Source: Paraburkholderia hospita (GTDB taxonomy: Bacteria > Pseudomonadota > Gammaproteobacteria > Burkholderiales > Burkholderiaceae). Taken from it: a DNA stretch of 64,000 bases. The notes under the pieces were generated by a model that worked only from the letters and a program-made list of their open reading frames with translations, did not search any database and was not told the DNA's origin. Below are positions 55,201 through 64,000 of this stretch, in pieces. A program made the position numbers and the translations under genes. Each line of letters begins with the position of its first letter. The stretch's first letter is position 1. Where the stretch lies: contig NZ_CP026107.1 of assembly GCF_002902965.1 (NCBI RefSeq), forward strand, positions 620,001-684,000. The letters are read 5' to 3'.

Positions 55201-56577
55201 ATGCCGTCTCCCATCACCCTCGACCGCAAATCACTGGTCCGCCTCGCCGTCGTCACCGTACTGACGGGCGTCGGCGCTGGCCTCGGCGGCATGCTGCTCG
55301 CGCTGCTGCTGCACGCCGTCCAGCACATCGCGTACGGCTACAGCCTGAATGCGATCGTCGGTGGCGAAAGCTTTCTGCAAGGCGTCGATGGCGCATCGCC
55401 CGAACGGCGCGTGATCGTCATGGCGGTTTGCGGTCTGATCGCGGGATTCGGCTGGTGGGCCGTGCGCCGTTTCGGCCGTCCGCTCGTCAGCATCAAGCAG
55501 GCGGTGAAATCGCCCGACGCGCGCATGCCGATGCTCAGCACGCTCGCGCATGCGCTGCTGCAGATCGTGACGGTCGCGCTCGGCTCGCCGTTGGGCCGCG
55601 AGGTCGCGCCGCGCGAAGTCGGCTCGCTGGTGGCAGGTTGGCTGGCGCGCGTCGCGGGCCTGTCAACGAACGAAACGCGTGTGATGATCGCCTGCGGCGC
55701 TGGCGCCGGCCTCGCCGCTGTGTACAACGTGCCGCTCGGCGGCGCGGTATTCGTGCTCGAAGTGCTGCTCGTCACGTTCGATGCGACCACGGTCGCGATC
55801 GCGCTCGTGACGTCGGTGATCGCCGCCGTGGTCGCGTGGATGGGGCTTGGCGACGAGTCGCAATACGCGATTCCGTCGTTCGCGCTGAGCGGCAGTCTGG
55901 TTGCGTGGTCGGTGGCGGCAGGGCCTGTGTTCGGCATCGCCGCCTATGCGTTCTCGCGCTTCATGGATCGCGCGCGCAATGCAGCGCCGAGCGCTGGCTG
56001 GCTGATGATTCCGCTCAACGTGCTGAACTTCGCCGTGATCGGTTTGCTTGCCGTGCACTTCCCGCAATTGCTCGGCAACGGCAAGGGCACCGCGCAACTC
56101 GGCTTCGACGGTCAGTTGGGCATTGGGCTCGCGGCGGCGTTGCTCGCATTGAAGGTTGCCGTGAGCGCGAGCAGCCTGCGCGTCGGCGCGCATGGCGGTC
56201 TGCTGACGCCGGGGCTGACGGTGGGCGCATTGCTTGCCATCGTGCTCGGCGGCGCGTGGAATCTGATTGGCGCGAGCGTGCCGACCGGCGCGTTTGCGCT
56301 TGTCGGCGCAGCGGCGTTTCTCGCTTCGTCGATGAACATGCCGATTACGGCGATCGTGCTCGTCGCCGAGTTCACGCACCTTGGGCACGACATGCTGTTC
56401 CCGGTGGTGTTCGCGGTCGCGGGTTCAATCGGCGCGAGCCGCGTGTGCGCGATGCTGGCGAGCCGCGCGAGCGCGGCAGCGACGACTATGCCGGCGCATG
56501 TTGTGGCAAGCGTGACGGCGAATGCGGCGCAAGAGCGGCCCGCTGGGATGAAGCTGTTGCCCGTCACGCACAAGTGA
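55201..56577 (+). CDS. clcB: CLC-family chloride channel/antiporter, ClcB-like
   Basis: A 458-residue multi-span protein. CLC selectivity motifs are visible as GSPLGREVAPREVGSLVAGW (the GREGP-type gating-glutamate loop), AGAGAGLAAVYNVPLGGAVFVLEVLL (GxFxP-type region) and the C-terminal GAHGGLLTPGLTVGALLAIV. It moves chloride, probably as H+/Cl- exchange, across the inner membrane and may help acid resistance. The N-terminus opens with a hydrophobic span at residue ~12. The start codon lacks a clear ribosome site. Single gene. Confidence 0.87.
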   Translation: MPSPITLDRKSLVRLAVVTVLTGVGAGLGGMLLALLLHAVQHIAYGYSLNAIVGGESFLQGVDGASPERRVIVMAVCGLIAGFGWWAVRRFGRPLVSIKQAVKSPDARMPMLSTLAHALLQIVTVALGSPLGREVAPREVGSLVAGWLARVAGLSTNETRVMIACGAGAGLAAVYNVPLGGAVFVLEVLLVTFDATTVAIALVTSVIAAVVAWMGLGDESQYAIPSFALSGSLVAWSVAAGPVFGIAAYAFSRFMDRARNAAPSAGWLMIPLNVLNFAVIGLLAVHFPQLLGNGKGTAQLGFDGQLGIGLAAALLALKVAVSASSLRVGAHGGLLTPGLTVGALLAIVLGGAWNLIGASVPTGAFALVGAAAFLASSMNMPITAIVLVAEFTHLGHDMLFPVVFAVAGSIGASRVCAMLASRASAAATTMPAHVVASVTANAAQERPAGMKLLPVTHK

Positions 56578-56621
56578 AGATCAAACGGCGCATCACGTAA
56601 AGCAACGGGATGCGCGGCGAT

Positions 56622-58355
56622 TCAGAACGTCTGCCAATCGGCTTCGGCGCGGCTCGCGGCCGTTTTTTCGGCATTCGGCAACTGAGCGGCGAGCGGTTTT
56701 GCAGAAGCCGCGGTCATCGTTTTCCTGGGCACGGTCACGGCGGCACGCGCGACAGCCTTCGCAGGAGCAGACGCAGCGCTCATCGCATTCGCTTGCTGCC
56801 CGCCCGGCAGCCTGAACACCGACACCAGTTCACGCAGCGTCGCCGCCTGCGACGCCATTGACTGCGTCGCCGCCGAAGCCTGCTCGACGAGCGCCGCATT
56901 CTGCTGCGTCACCTCGTCCATCTGCGAGATCGCGACATTGACCTGCTCGATGCCGCGATGCTGCTCGCCCGACGCCGCGCTGATCTCGCCCATCAGATCC
57001 GACACCTGGCGCACCGACTGCACGATTTCACCCATCGTGCGGCCCGCCTCGTCGACGAGCGCGGTGCCGCTGTTCACGCGGCTCACCGATTCGCCGATCA
57101 GATCCTTGATCTCCTTCGCCGCCGCCGCGCTGCGCTGCGCGAGCGTGCGGACCTCGCCTGCGACGACCGCGAAGCCGCGTCCCTGTTCGCCTGCGCGCGC
57201 CGCTTCGACGGCCGCGTTCAGCGCGAGGATGTTGGTCTGGAACGCGATCCCTTCGATCACCGAGATGATCTGCGCCACCTGCTGCGAACTGCTCGAGATG
57301 CCGTGCATCGTATCGACCACGCGGCTCACGACCTCGCCGCCGCGTGCCGCCGTTTCCGACGCGCGCGCCGCCAGCGCGTTGCCCTGGGTCGCGTTCTCCG
57401 CGTTCTGCTTGACGGTCGCCGTCAGTTCTTCCATGCTCGCGGCCGTTTCTTCGAGCGATGCGGCCTGTTCTTCCGTGCGCTGGCTCAAATCGGTGTTGCC
57501 CGCGGCGATCTGCGACGAGCCTGTCGCGATGCTTTCGCTGCTCGAACGCACGCGGCTCACCGTATCCTGCAGACGTTCGTTCATGTGACGGAGCGCGCCG
57601 AGCAACTGGCTCAGTTCGTCCGCGCCCTCGACGTGAATCGCCGCAGTCAGATCGCCGCGCGCGACGGTCTCGGCCACGTCGACGGAACGGCGCAGCGGCC
57701 CGACGATCGAGCGCGTGGTGACGACAGCGATGAACGCGCCCGCGAGCAACGCGAGCGCCGACATCACGACTGTCCAGATGCGCGCACTGTGGAACGCGTC
57801 TTCCGCTTTCGCGACTTCTTCGACCGAGCCCTGGTGATTCAGCTTGATGTCGCTGTCGATCTGATCGAGTGTCGTTGTGAAGCGCGTGGACGCGTCGCCT
57901 GCCGCGAGTTGCCGCGCTTCGGCTGCGCTCGCTTCGCCGGCGTCGATCAGCTTTTCGATCTTCTCGTCGACTTCGAGATAGCTGGCCCACGACGATTTGA
58001 TGTTGTCGTCAAGCTGCTGTTCTTCAGGCGACGAGATCAGCGTCGAATAAGCGTTCAGCGACTGCGCGAAAGCATTCACGGCATCCGCGTGTTGAGCGCG
58101 CGTGGCGCGAATCTGGTTCGCGTCGGTGCTCAGCAGTTCACGCAGCGACAGGCGGCGCACATCGTCGGCATGGCTGCGCATCGTGCCGAGCGTTTCGACG
58201 CTGGGAAGCCAGTCACTGCCGATGCGACGCGTGCCGTCATAGATGCGCGACGACTGAAGCAAGCCAACGCCGCCGACCGCGCACAGCAGAAGCAGCACAA
58301 TTCCAAAGCCCGCGCCGAGACGCGGACCAATCTTGAGAGTATTGAGAAACGTCAT
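56622..58355 (-). CDS. Methyl-accepting chemotaxis protein with 4HB sensor and CheR-tether-like tail
   Basis: A 577-residue chemoreceptor. Span 1 is near residues 12-32 ([21 protein letters not shown]). A ~155-residue four-helix-bundle periplasmic sensor follows, then span 2 near 195-214 ([22 protein letters not shown]) and HAMP. The cytoplasmic hairpin has the invariant tip [37 protein letters not shown]. The extreme C-terminus is ADWQTF, an x-W-x-x-F pentapeptide of the kind that tethers CheR and CheB. It is a single gene, convergent with clcB. Ligand unknown. Confidence 0.93.
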   Translation of the reverse strand: MTFLNTLKIGPRLGAGFGIVLLLLCAVGGVGLLQSSRIYDGTRRIGSDWLPSVETLGTMRSHADDVRRLSLRELLSTDANQIRATRAQHADAVNAFAQSLNAYSTLISSPEEQQLDDNIKSSWASYLEVDEKIEKLIDAGEASAAEARQLAAGDASTRFTTTLDQIDSDIKLNHQGSVEEVAKAEDAFHSARIWTVVMSALALLAGAFIAVVTTRSIVGPLRRSVDVAETVARGDLTAAIHVEGADELSQLLGALRHMNERLQDTVSRVRSSSESIATGSSQIAAGNTDLSQRTEEQAASLEETAASMEELTATVKQNAENATQGNALAARASETAARGGEVVSRVVDTMHGISSSSQQVAQIISVIEGIAFQTNILALNAAVEAARAGEQGRGFAVVAGEVRTLAQRSAAAAKEIKDLIGESVSRVNSGTALVDEAGRTMGEIVQSVRQVSDLMGEISAASGEQHRGIEQVNVAISQMDEVTQQNAALVEQASAATQSMASQAATLRELVSVFRLPGGQQANAMSAASAPAKAVARAAVTVPRKTMTAASAKPLAAQLPNAEKTAASRAEADWQTF

Positions 58356-58520
58356 TGACCGTTGTTATGCGAGAGACGAACACGTTTTCTTATCGACAAA
58401 GAGGTATCCGTTCTGCAATTAAGTTTCAAATATGACGAATGGCCGACGACGGTTCTACTGCGGCATTACGGGAGCGTGGCGCATGAAAGGTTGAGGTGAC
58501 AACATTCAGGCCGCGTGTCG

Positions 58521-59453
58521 TCAACCATCCGTCGATTCATTGCCGGGCGCGAACATCGACATTCTGCGCAAGATCCATTCGAGCAGTTCATTCGCCGCAG
58601 CCGCGAGAGGCCGACCCGATTTCACGAGCAAGCGCGCCTTCGCGCCCTGAAACAACGGATGATCGATCGGCACGATGGCAAGTTCTTCCGCCACCAGTTC
58701 GCGATACGCAGCGAACTCGCCGATCAGCGTCACGCCGTCGCCATGCGCGACGAAGCGCTTGAGTGCGGTCAGCGAATTGCTGGTGAGCGTCGCGCGGATT
58801 TTGATGTTCTCCGCGAACTCCAACATTTTCGCGGCGTGGCCGATGCCGAAGGTGGCCGGCATCAGCGCGAGCGGCCATTCGAGCAGGTCCTTCACGCTGG
58901 CGGGCGTGCCGCGCAACGCGAGCGGATGATCGCGCCGCACCAGCAGCACGACGGGCTGCGCCGAACTCGCGCGGTACTCGATGCGCGGATGCGGCGGCGG
59001 ATTGTACGCAAGCCCGATATGCGCGCGGCTCTCGGCGACCTGGTTGAGCAGATCGTCGACGGCGAGACTTTCGATATTGATATCCAGCTTCGGATACTTC
59101 GCGCAGAACGGCGCGATCACTTCCTCGATCAGCGGATCGACATAGCCCTCGCTGACAGCCAATTGCACCTGGCCTTGCTGAAGCCCTTTCAGCAAATGCA
59201 GCTGGTCTTCAAGCTTTTCCTGCTGCGAGCGGTAGCCGCGCCAGAATTCGAGCAGATGCGTGGCTGCCTCGGTCGGCTTGACGCCGCGCGCCTCGCGCTC
59301 GAACAGCGTCGTATCGAGTTCCTCTTCGAGCAGCCTGATCTGGCGCGTAATCACGGAAGGCGACGTGTTCAGGCTGTCCGCCGCGCCGCGGATGGTGCCG
59401 TGCGACAGCACTTCGTGAAAGTAGCGCAGCCGTTGCTGGTTGATTTCGCGCAT
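58521..59453 (-). CDS. LysR-family regulator
   Basis: A 310-residue LysR protein. The HTH ([43 protein letters not shown]) is followed by an effector domain ([25 protein letters not shown]). It is divergent from the MFS-metallopeptidase operon, 147 bases apart. It most likely controls that operon, with a transported peptide-like or lactam compound as coinducer. The HTH resembles CynR/Cbl-like proteins only loosely. Confidence 0.9.
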   Translation of the reverse strand: MREINQQRLRYFHEVLSHGTIRGAADSLNTSPSVITRQIRLLEEELDTTLFEREARGVKPTEAATHLLEFWRGYRSQQEKLEDQLHLLKGLQQGQVQLAVSEGYVDPLIEEVIAPFCAKYPKLDINIESLAVDDLLNQVAESRAHIGLAYNPPPHPRIEYRASSAQPVVLLVRRDHPLALRGTPASVKDLLEWPLALMPATFGIGHAAKMLEFAENIKIRATLTSNSLTALKRFVAHGDGVTLIGEFAAYRELVAEELAIVPIDHPLFQGAKARLLVKSGRPLAAAANELLEWILRRMSMFAPGNESTDG

Positions 59454-59600
59454 GTCGGACGTCTCCAGAGCGTTGGGTTGACTGCTGTTGCCTTGCAGGC
59501 AACGAAGTGTGAACTTAGTTGCTCTTGCTCGCGCATTTTTACCCCGACAACATGCTGGAACGCAAGCACGGGATTCAAACCCGACATACCGGAGACGAAC

Positions 59601-60929
59601 ATGACAGCAATACAGACCCTGCGGGAGAGCGACGCGGTTCGCGCCCTCTACAACCGGCTCAACTGGCGGTTGCTGCCATTTCTTCTTGCTTGCTACATGT
59701 TTGCGTATCTGGACCGCGTGAACGTCGGCTTCGCCAAGTTCCAGATGCAGAGCGACCTCGGTTTCTCCGATGCAGCGTATGGCGTCGGCGCGGGCATTTT
59801 CTTTCTTGGCTATGTGCTGTTCGAATTGCCGAGCAACCTGTTGCTACCGAAAATCGGCGCGCGCAAGACCTTCAGCCGCATTCTCGTGCTGTGGGGCATT
59901 ACATCGGCGTGCATGCTGTTCGTGCGCAACGTGCCGATGTTCTACGGCATGCGCTTTCTGCTCGGCATTTTCGAAGCGGGCTTCGCGCCGGGCATGATCT
60001 ATTACCTGTCGTGCTGGTACGGCCCGACGCGCATGGCGCGCGCCATCGCGATCGTGTTTCTGGCCGGGCCGCTGGGCGGGATCGTCGGCGGGCCGTTGTC
60101 CGCGTGGCTGATTACGGCGCTCTCGGGTGTTCACGGGCTGGCAGGCTGGCAATGGATGTTTCTCGTCGAGGGCCTGCCCTGCATCGTGCTTGGCGTGGTC
60201 ACGCTGTTCGTGCTGTCGAACCGTCCCGCCGACGCGCGCTGGCTGAGCGCCGACGAGAAACAGTTGCTCGAAAGCGAAACGGGCGCGGCGCACGCGCACA
60301 ACCATTCGTTCAAGGCCGTGGCGCGCGATCCGCGCGTCTATCTGCTGGCGTTCGCGTACTTCTCGATCATCTTCCCGATCTACGCGATCAGCTTCTGGCT
60401 GCCGACGCTGATCAAGGAACAGGGCGTGAGCGATACGCTGCGTCTTGGCTGGTATGTCGCGATTCCGTATGTCGCGGCGGGGATCGGCATGTATGTCGCG
60501 GGGCGGAGTTCGGATCGCACGGGCGAACGGCGTTATCACTGCGCGTTGCCCGCGCTGACGGGCGCGTTGTTGCTGGTCGCTTCGATTTTCACGCAAGGGC
60601 ATCTGTTCGCGACACTCGCGCTGCTGACGGCTGCGACGGCGATGATGTGGATGGCCTACACGGTGTTCTGGGCGATGCCTGCCGAATACATCAAGGGACC
60701 GGCTGCTGCTGGCGGCATCGCGCTGATCAATACGATCGGATTGTCGGGCGGCTTCTGGGGCCCGGCGGCGATCGGCTGGGCGCGCACGGCGACGGGCAAT
60801 TCGCAACTCGCGTTGATCTTCATGGCGTGCATGCCGGTGATTGCAGGCTTGCTGATTCTCGCCAACCGGTCGACGCGCAAATCGGCTCATGAAGCGCCGG
60901 AGTTGACGCTTAGCCCTGAATCGAACTGA
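59601..60929 (+). CDS. MFS transporter (anion:cation symporter type)
   Basis: A 442-residue, 12-span carrier. [47 protein letters not shown] is the ACS-family span 1-2 region, nearly the same plan as the arabonate importer earlier in the window. ATG 59601 ([11 protein letters not shown]) follows a CGGAGACGAAC ribosome site. The upstream extension of the open frame overlaps the LysR gene and is not coding. It is followed after 28 bases by an M81 metallopeptidase, so it probably imports that enzyme's substrate. Confidence 0.9.
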   Translation: MTAIQTLRESDAVRALYNRLNWRLLPFLLACYMFAYLDRVNVGFAKFQMQSDLGFSDAAYGVGAGIFFLGYVLFELPSNLLLPKIGARKTFSRILVLWGITSACMLFVRNVPMFYGMRFLLGIFEAGFAPGMIYYLSCWYGPTRMARAIAIVFLAGPLGGIVGGPLSAWLITALSGVHGLAGWQWMFLVEGLPCIVLGVVTLFVLSNRPADARWLSADEKQLLESETGAAHAHNHSFKAVARDPRVYLLAFAYFSIIFPIYAISFWLPTLIKEQGVSDTLRLGWYVAIPYVAAGIGMYVAGRSSDRTGERRYHCALPALTGALLLVASIFTQGHLFATLALLTAATAMMWMAYTVFWAMPAEYIKGPAAAGGIALINTIGLSGGFWGPAAIGWARTATGNSQLALIFMACMPVIAGLLILANRSTRKSAHEAPELTLSPESN

Positions 60930-60957
60930 GTTCGCTGAACAAGAGGACGAACGAATC

Positions 60958-62517
60958 ATGAAGATCCTGATCGCCGGTTTTCAGCACGAGACCAACACCT
61001 TTGCGCCGACCAAGGCGTCGTACCAGAGCTTCGTTCAAGGCGAAGGCTTTCCGCCTTTGACGCGCGGCGCCGGCGTGCTGAATCTGCGCGATGTGAACGT
61101 GCCGATTGGCGGCTTCATCAAGGCCGTGGAGGCGGCGGGCCACGAACTGATCCCCGTCATCTGGGCGGGCGCGAGCGCGTCGGCGTATGTGACGGAAGAT
61201 GCATACGAGCGCATTGCCGGCGAGATCGTCGATACCGTGCGCGCGGGCGGCTTCGACGCGATCTATCTCGATCTGCATGGCGCGATGGTCGCCGAGCATA
61301 TCGACGATGGCGAAGGCGAACTGCTCGCACGCGTTCGAGGCGTGGTCGGTGATGAAATGCCGCTCGTCGTGTCGCTCGATCTTCACGCGAACGTGACGGA
61401 CAGGATGCTGCAACTCGCGGATGCGATCGTCGCGTATCGAACCTATCCGCATGTCGATATGGCCGAAACGGGCGAGCGCGCCGCCGCGTTGCTCGAAAGG
61501 CTGACGCAAGATCGACGCCCTTTGAAACGCGTGTCGCGGCGCATTCCGTTTCTGATTCCGGTGAATGCGATGTGTACGCTCGTCGAGCCCGCGCTTGGCG
61601 TGTACGACATGCTGGCTTCGCTCGAAGCGGGAACGGTCGCATCGCTGTCGTTTGCGCCGGGGTTTCCCGCTGCGGATTTTCCTGAATGCGGGCCGGTGAT
61701 CTGGGGTTACGGCTATGACGAAGACGCGCTAGTGAAGGCTATCGATGAGCTTCACGCGCGCATGCTCGCCGATGAAGCGCAATGGGAAGTGCGCTTCCTG
61801 TCACCCGACGAAGCGGTGAATGAAGCGTCACGTCTCGCGCAACATGCGGACAAGCCCGTGATCATCGCCGATACGCAGGACAACCCGGGCGTCGGCGGCG
61901 ATTCGAACACGATGGGCATGGTGCGCGCGTTGCTGCGTCATCGCGTGCAGGACGCGGCCGTTGGTGTGATATGGGACGCGCAGGCGGCGGCAGCGGCGCA
62001 TCGCGCGGGCGTCGGCGCGCGCATCGAACTCGCGCTGGCGGGCCGCTCGGGTGTGCCGGGCGACGCGCCGCTACAAGGTGTTTTCGAAGTCGAGCATCTG
62101 TCGGATGGGCGTTTTCGTTTCGACGGTCCGATGATGAACGGCATGCAGGGTGACCTCGGGCCGGTTGCGTGTTTGCGTATCGACGGTGTGCGGATCGTGG
62201 TCAGCACGATCAAGATGCAGATTTTCGAGCGCAACTTCTTTCGCGTTGGAGGTGTTGAGCCTGAGCGGATGAAGGTGCTTGTCGTGAAGAGTTCGGTGCA
62301 TTTTCGCGCGGATTTTCAGGCGGGCGCGCGTGCGGTTCTGGTGGCGAAAGCGCCTGGGCCGATGGCCGCTGATCCGGCGGATTTGCCGTGGCGAAGGCTG
62401 GATGAGCATATGCGGGTGCGGCCGATGGGGCTCACGTTTGGGGAATTCGCGGTGCGAGAAACGGGTGAGCGTAAAACCGAGCGTGATCTATTCGGCATTA
62501 GCGCTGCGCAGGCTTGA
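60958..62517 (+). CDS. M81-family metallopeptidase (MlrC-like)
   Basis: A 519-residue protein. It opens KILIAGFQHETNTFAPTKASYQSF, the M81/MlrC signature with a zinc-binding His-Glu. IYLDLHGAMVAEHIDDGEGE and VSLDLHANVTDRML carry further His/Asp ligands, and YPHVDMAETGERAA follows. DTQDNPGVGGDSNTMGMVRALL is in the second domain. MlrC acts late in microcystin breakdown, but most family members are uncharacterised and occur with importers, as here. The substrate is probably a small peptide or amide taken up by the MFS protein. Likely induced by the divergent LysR. Confidence 0.9.
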   Translation: MKILIAGFQHETNTFAPTKASYQSFVQGEGFPPLTRGAGVLNLRDVNVPIGGFIKAVEAAGHELIPVIWAGASASAYVTEDAYERIAGEIVDTVRAGGFDAIYLDLHGAMVAEHIDDGEGELLARVRGVVGDEMPLVVSLDLHANVTDRMLQLADAIVAYRTYPHVDMAETGERAAALLERLTQDRRPLKRVSRRIPFLIPVNAMCTLVEPALGVYDMLASLEAGTVASLSFAPGFPAADFPECGPVIWGYGYDEDALVKAIDELHARMLADEAQWEVRFLSPDEAVNEASRLAQHADKPVIIADTQDNPGVGGDSNTMGMVRALLRHRVQDAAVGVIWDAQAAAAAHRAGVGARIELALAGRSGVPGDAPLQGVFEVEHLSDGRFRFDGPMMNGMQGDLGPVACLRIDGVRIVVSTIKMQIFERNFFRVGGVEPERMKVLVVKSSVHFRADFQAGARAVLVAKAPGPMAADPADLPWRRLDEHMRVRPMGLTFGEFAVRETGERKTERDLFGISAAQA

Positions 62518-62528
62518 TATCCGACATC

Positions 62529-62807
62529 TTATCCGCCGTCGTAAATCGACGAGCGCGCGATGACGCGGTTCGTGCCGCGCGGACAGCGGCACATCACGAT
62601 GTCGCCATCGCGTACGCCACGCGAGGCTCCCATCCCCCATTTCAGTGCGGTGCCATAGATCGGGCCGTTCTGTCCGCAGCGTGGGCAGGACGCGAGCCCC
62701 ATGTGGCGCGCGAGCGGCTGTCCATCATCGAGCATCGTCGCGTCACCATCCAGCACTCGACCTCCCGTGGTGGTCAGGTTTCCTTCGAGTGCGATCAATC
62801 TCGTCAT
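62529..62807 (-). CDS. PAAR-domain protein (T6SS spike tip)
   Basis: A 92-residue PAAR-type protein. LIALEGNLTTTGGRVLDGDATMLDDGQPLARHMGLASCPRCGQNGPIYG and GVRDGDIVMCRCPRGTNRVIA supply the Cys pattern used for zinc at the tip. It is short, with no C-terminal effector domain. ATG 62807 has AGGAGAAACTGG before it. It is divergent from vgrG with a 256-bp gap. It would cap the VgrG trimer of a type VI secretion spike, or accept an effector from elsewhere. Confidence 0.85.
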   Translation of the reverse strand: MTRLIALEGNLTTTGGRVLDGDATMLDDGQPLARHMGLASCPRCGQNGPIYGTALKWGMGASRGVRDGDIVMCRCPRGTNRVIARSSIYDGG

Positions 62808-63063
62808 CCAGTTTCTCCTGATTTTCGCATCGGTGATTGGTTCTGGAAAACCATGTAGCACGTACTACGAATGGAAATTGTCAAGGTTTGCAAAGGTTGA
62901 CGAAAAGCAACAAATGAACAAATAGTAGGATAACTACGCTTTTCAATAAATCGGGCACGTCTTAACCTCTTGACCCAAAGCGGCCGCGTTGCTTCTAGAA
63001 CGGATGCGGTGTCGTCACACACGAGACAGTTTCGTGGCACTGGGTTACGACGGAGAGGAAACG

Positions 63064-64000
63064 ATGGCGAGCCTGTTCGAGGAAAGCAGAGCGTATGCAG
63101 CCGATCTGATGGCGGTCACAGGGCGTCAGGCATATTTTCTTGACGTACCGGGCGCGGCGAGTGCGGCGGAACTTTCCGTAGTCTCGTTCGAAGCCACTGA
63201 ACGCATGGGGGCGCCCACCGAGGTCCGTATCCAGCTCACACATCCGGGCAAGCTTGCACGCGAGGACTATCTGAACCGGGGCGCGGCATTCCTGATCGAT
63301 CCCGCCCTCGGCACGCCACGCCGCTTCTCCGGCTTCATCGCGTCGCTCTCGACACTCAAGGCGACGAAGGACTTCATCCGCTACGAAGTCATCGTCAGGT
63401 CCCACTTCGCCCGGCTCGGTGCGGTCACCACGAGCCAGATCTATCAGCATCAGACCACGCCCCAGATCATCGAGGCCGTGTTGCGACGTCATGGGCTGAA
63501 GGGTCATCAGTTCGCCTTCCGGTTGCGTCGGGCGTATCCGCAGCACCTGTTCCGCTTCCAGTACCGGATGAACGATCTCGCTTTCGTCCAGATGCTGATG
63601 CAAAAGGCGGGCATCTACTGCTACACGGTCGAGACCGAGCACGGCGACCAGATCGTGCTTGGAGACGACATCGACCACTACATCTATGAACCGCAGCTCG
63701 ATGTCCCATACCGGGAGAATGCGGGACTTGAAGCGGCGATCGAGTCGGTGTTCGCGCTGGAGACTCACGCGCGGACCGTGCCGCAGTCGTTCCTGGTGGC
63801 CGACTATAACCCCGAACAGGCGTGGGAACGCTTCAGGGACGAGGCAAACGTCGCGCCTCAGGATCCCACCACCTACGGCCAGCCGTACATCTACGGCACG
63901 CATCACCTCGATCAGGCGAGCGCGAAGTGGGAGGCGCAACTTCGTCACGAAGCGGCGATAGCATGGCAGGTCGTCTACGAGGGCGAAAGCAATGTGCTGG
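63064..64000 (+). CDS. vgrG: Type VI secretion VgrG spike protein, N-terminal part (runs off window)
   Basis: 312 residues are visible and the gene is open to the right edge. LFEESRAYAADLMAVTG leads into the gp27-like domain: VVSFEATERMGAPTEVRIQL, RRFSGFIASLSTLKATKDFIRYEVIV, YQHQTTPQIIEAVLRRHGLK, FRFQYRMNDLAFVQMLMQKAGIYCYT, all typical of T6SS VgrG. GGAGAGGAAACG is the ribosome site. The C-terminal gp5-like needle and any effector domain lie outside this window. The nearby PAAR gene suggests a small vgrG island; no other T6SS structural gene is visible here. Confidence 0.92.
   Translation, partial: MASLFEESRAYAADLMAVTGRQAYFLDVPGAASAAELSVVSFEATERMGAPTEVRIQLTHPGKLAREDYLNRGAAFLIDPALGTPRRFSGFIASLSTLKATKDFIRYEVIVRSHFARLGAVTTSQIYQHQTTPQIIEAVLRRHGLKGHQFAFRLRRAYPQHLFRFQYRMNDLAFVQMLMQKAGIYCYTVETEHGDQIVLGDDIDHYIYEPQLDVPYRENAGLEAAIESVFALETHARTVPQSFLVADYNPEQAWERFRDEANVAPQDPTTYGQPYIYGTHHLDQASAKWEAQLRHEAAIAWQVVYEGESNVL

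Overview
The window looks like a chromosomal or chromid segment of a Burkholderiales bacterium, most likely Paraburkholderia or a close relative. The basis is high GC coding bias, gene content (two OmpC-type porins, an acnD/prpF-type methylcitrate locus, an oxidative L-arabonate pathway, FecCD transport genes, T6SS parts) and a repeat family I associate with this group. This is inferred from content, not from a database search.

Layout. (1) 1-2037: a sulfide/persulfide unit, with two YeeE/YedE-type sulfur transport proteins and a BigR-like ArsR repressor on the minus strand, and a persulfide dioxygenase on the plus strand, divided by a 20-bp near-palindromic operator. (2) 2.0-12.0 kb: a gene-poor accessory stretch with an IS66 transposase tail, decayed PHA synthase and enoyl-CoA hydratase fragments, an orphan MbcA/ParS-like protein, a zinc-ribbon protein, a His-rich protein, a TetR/NmrA-like pair with two matching operators, a membrane protein and a GNAT acetyltransferase. 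(3) 12.1-20.0 kb: pentonate catabolism, comprising a FAH-family hydrolase, an SDR gene reduced to its two ends, a LysR regulator, L-arabonate dehydratase, ketoglutarate semialdehyde dehydrogenase, an MFS importer and 2-keto-3-deoxy-L-arabonate dehydratase. Together the last enzymes would take L-arabonate to 2-oxoglutarate. (4) 20.0-21.0 kb: a large composite inverted repeat between convergent operons. (5) 21.0-29.3 kb: 2-methylcitrate cycle genes prpB, prpC, acnD and prpF with divergent prpR, a consensus sigma-54 promoter and two likely PrpR sites.

(6) 29.3-37.2 kb: a DUF4337 protein, a GlxA-type AraC regulator, two family-4-like glycosyltransferases, and between them a large secreted PIG-L deacetylase fused to ricin-like and FG-GAP/VCBS-like repeats: a possible small surface-glycan locus. 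(7) 37.2-44.8 kb: a LysR regulator, an operon of MFS carrier, flavin-dependent monooxygenase, flavin reductase and an alpha/beta-barrel protein, then two convergent porins sharing a terminator. (8) 44.9-50.4 kb: an iron-type ABC importer under a Fur-box-like site, divergent from a two-component system. (9) 50.5-58.4 kb: DUF3455 protein, di-heme cytochrome c peroxidase, AcpA/PLC-like phosphoesterase lipoprotein, CLC chloride channel, chemoreceptor. (10) 58.5-64.0 kb: LysR, MFS and an M81 (MlrC-like) metallopeptidase, then a PAAR protein divergent from a VgrG that runs off the window.

No rRNA, tRNA or CRISPR array was seen. The most unusual items are the composite palindrome at 20.0-21.0 kb, the deacetylase-lectin-propeller fusion with its glycosyltransferases, the SDR deletion scar, and the 50-bp tandem hairpin in front of the arabonate MFS gene. 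None of these amounts to proof of a new system.
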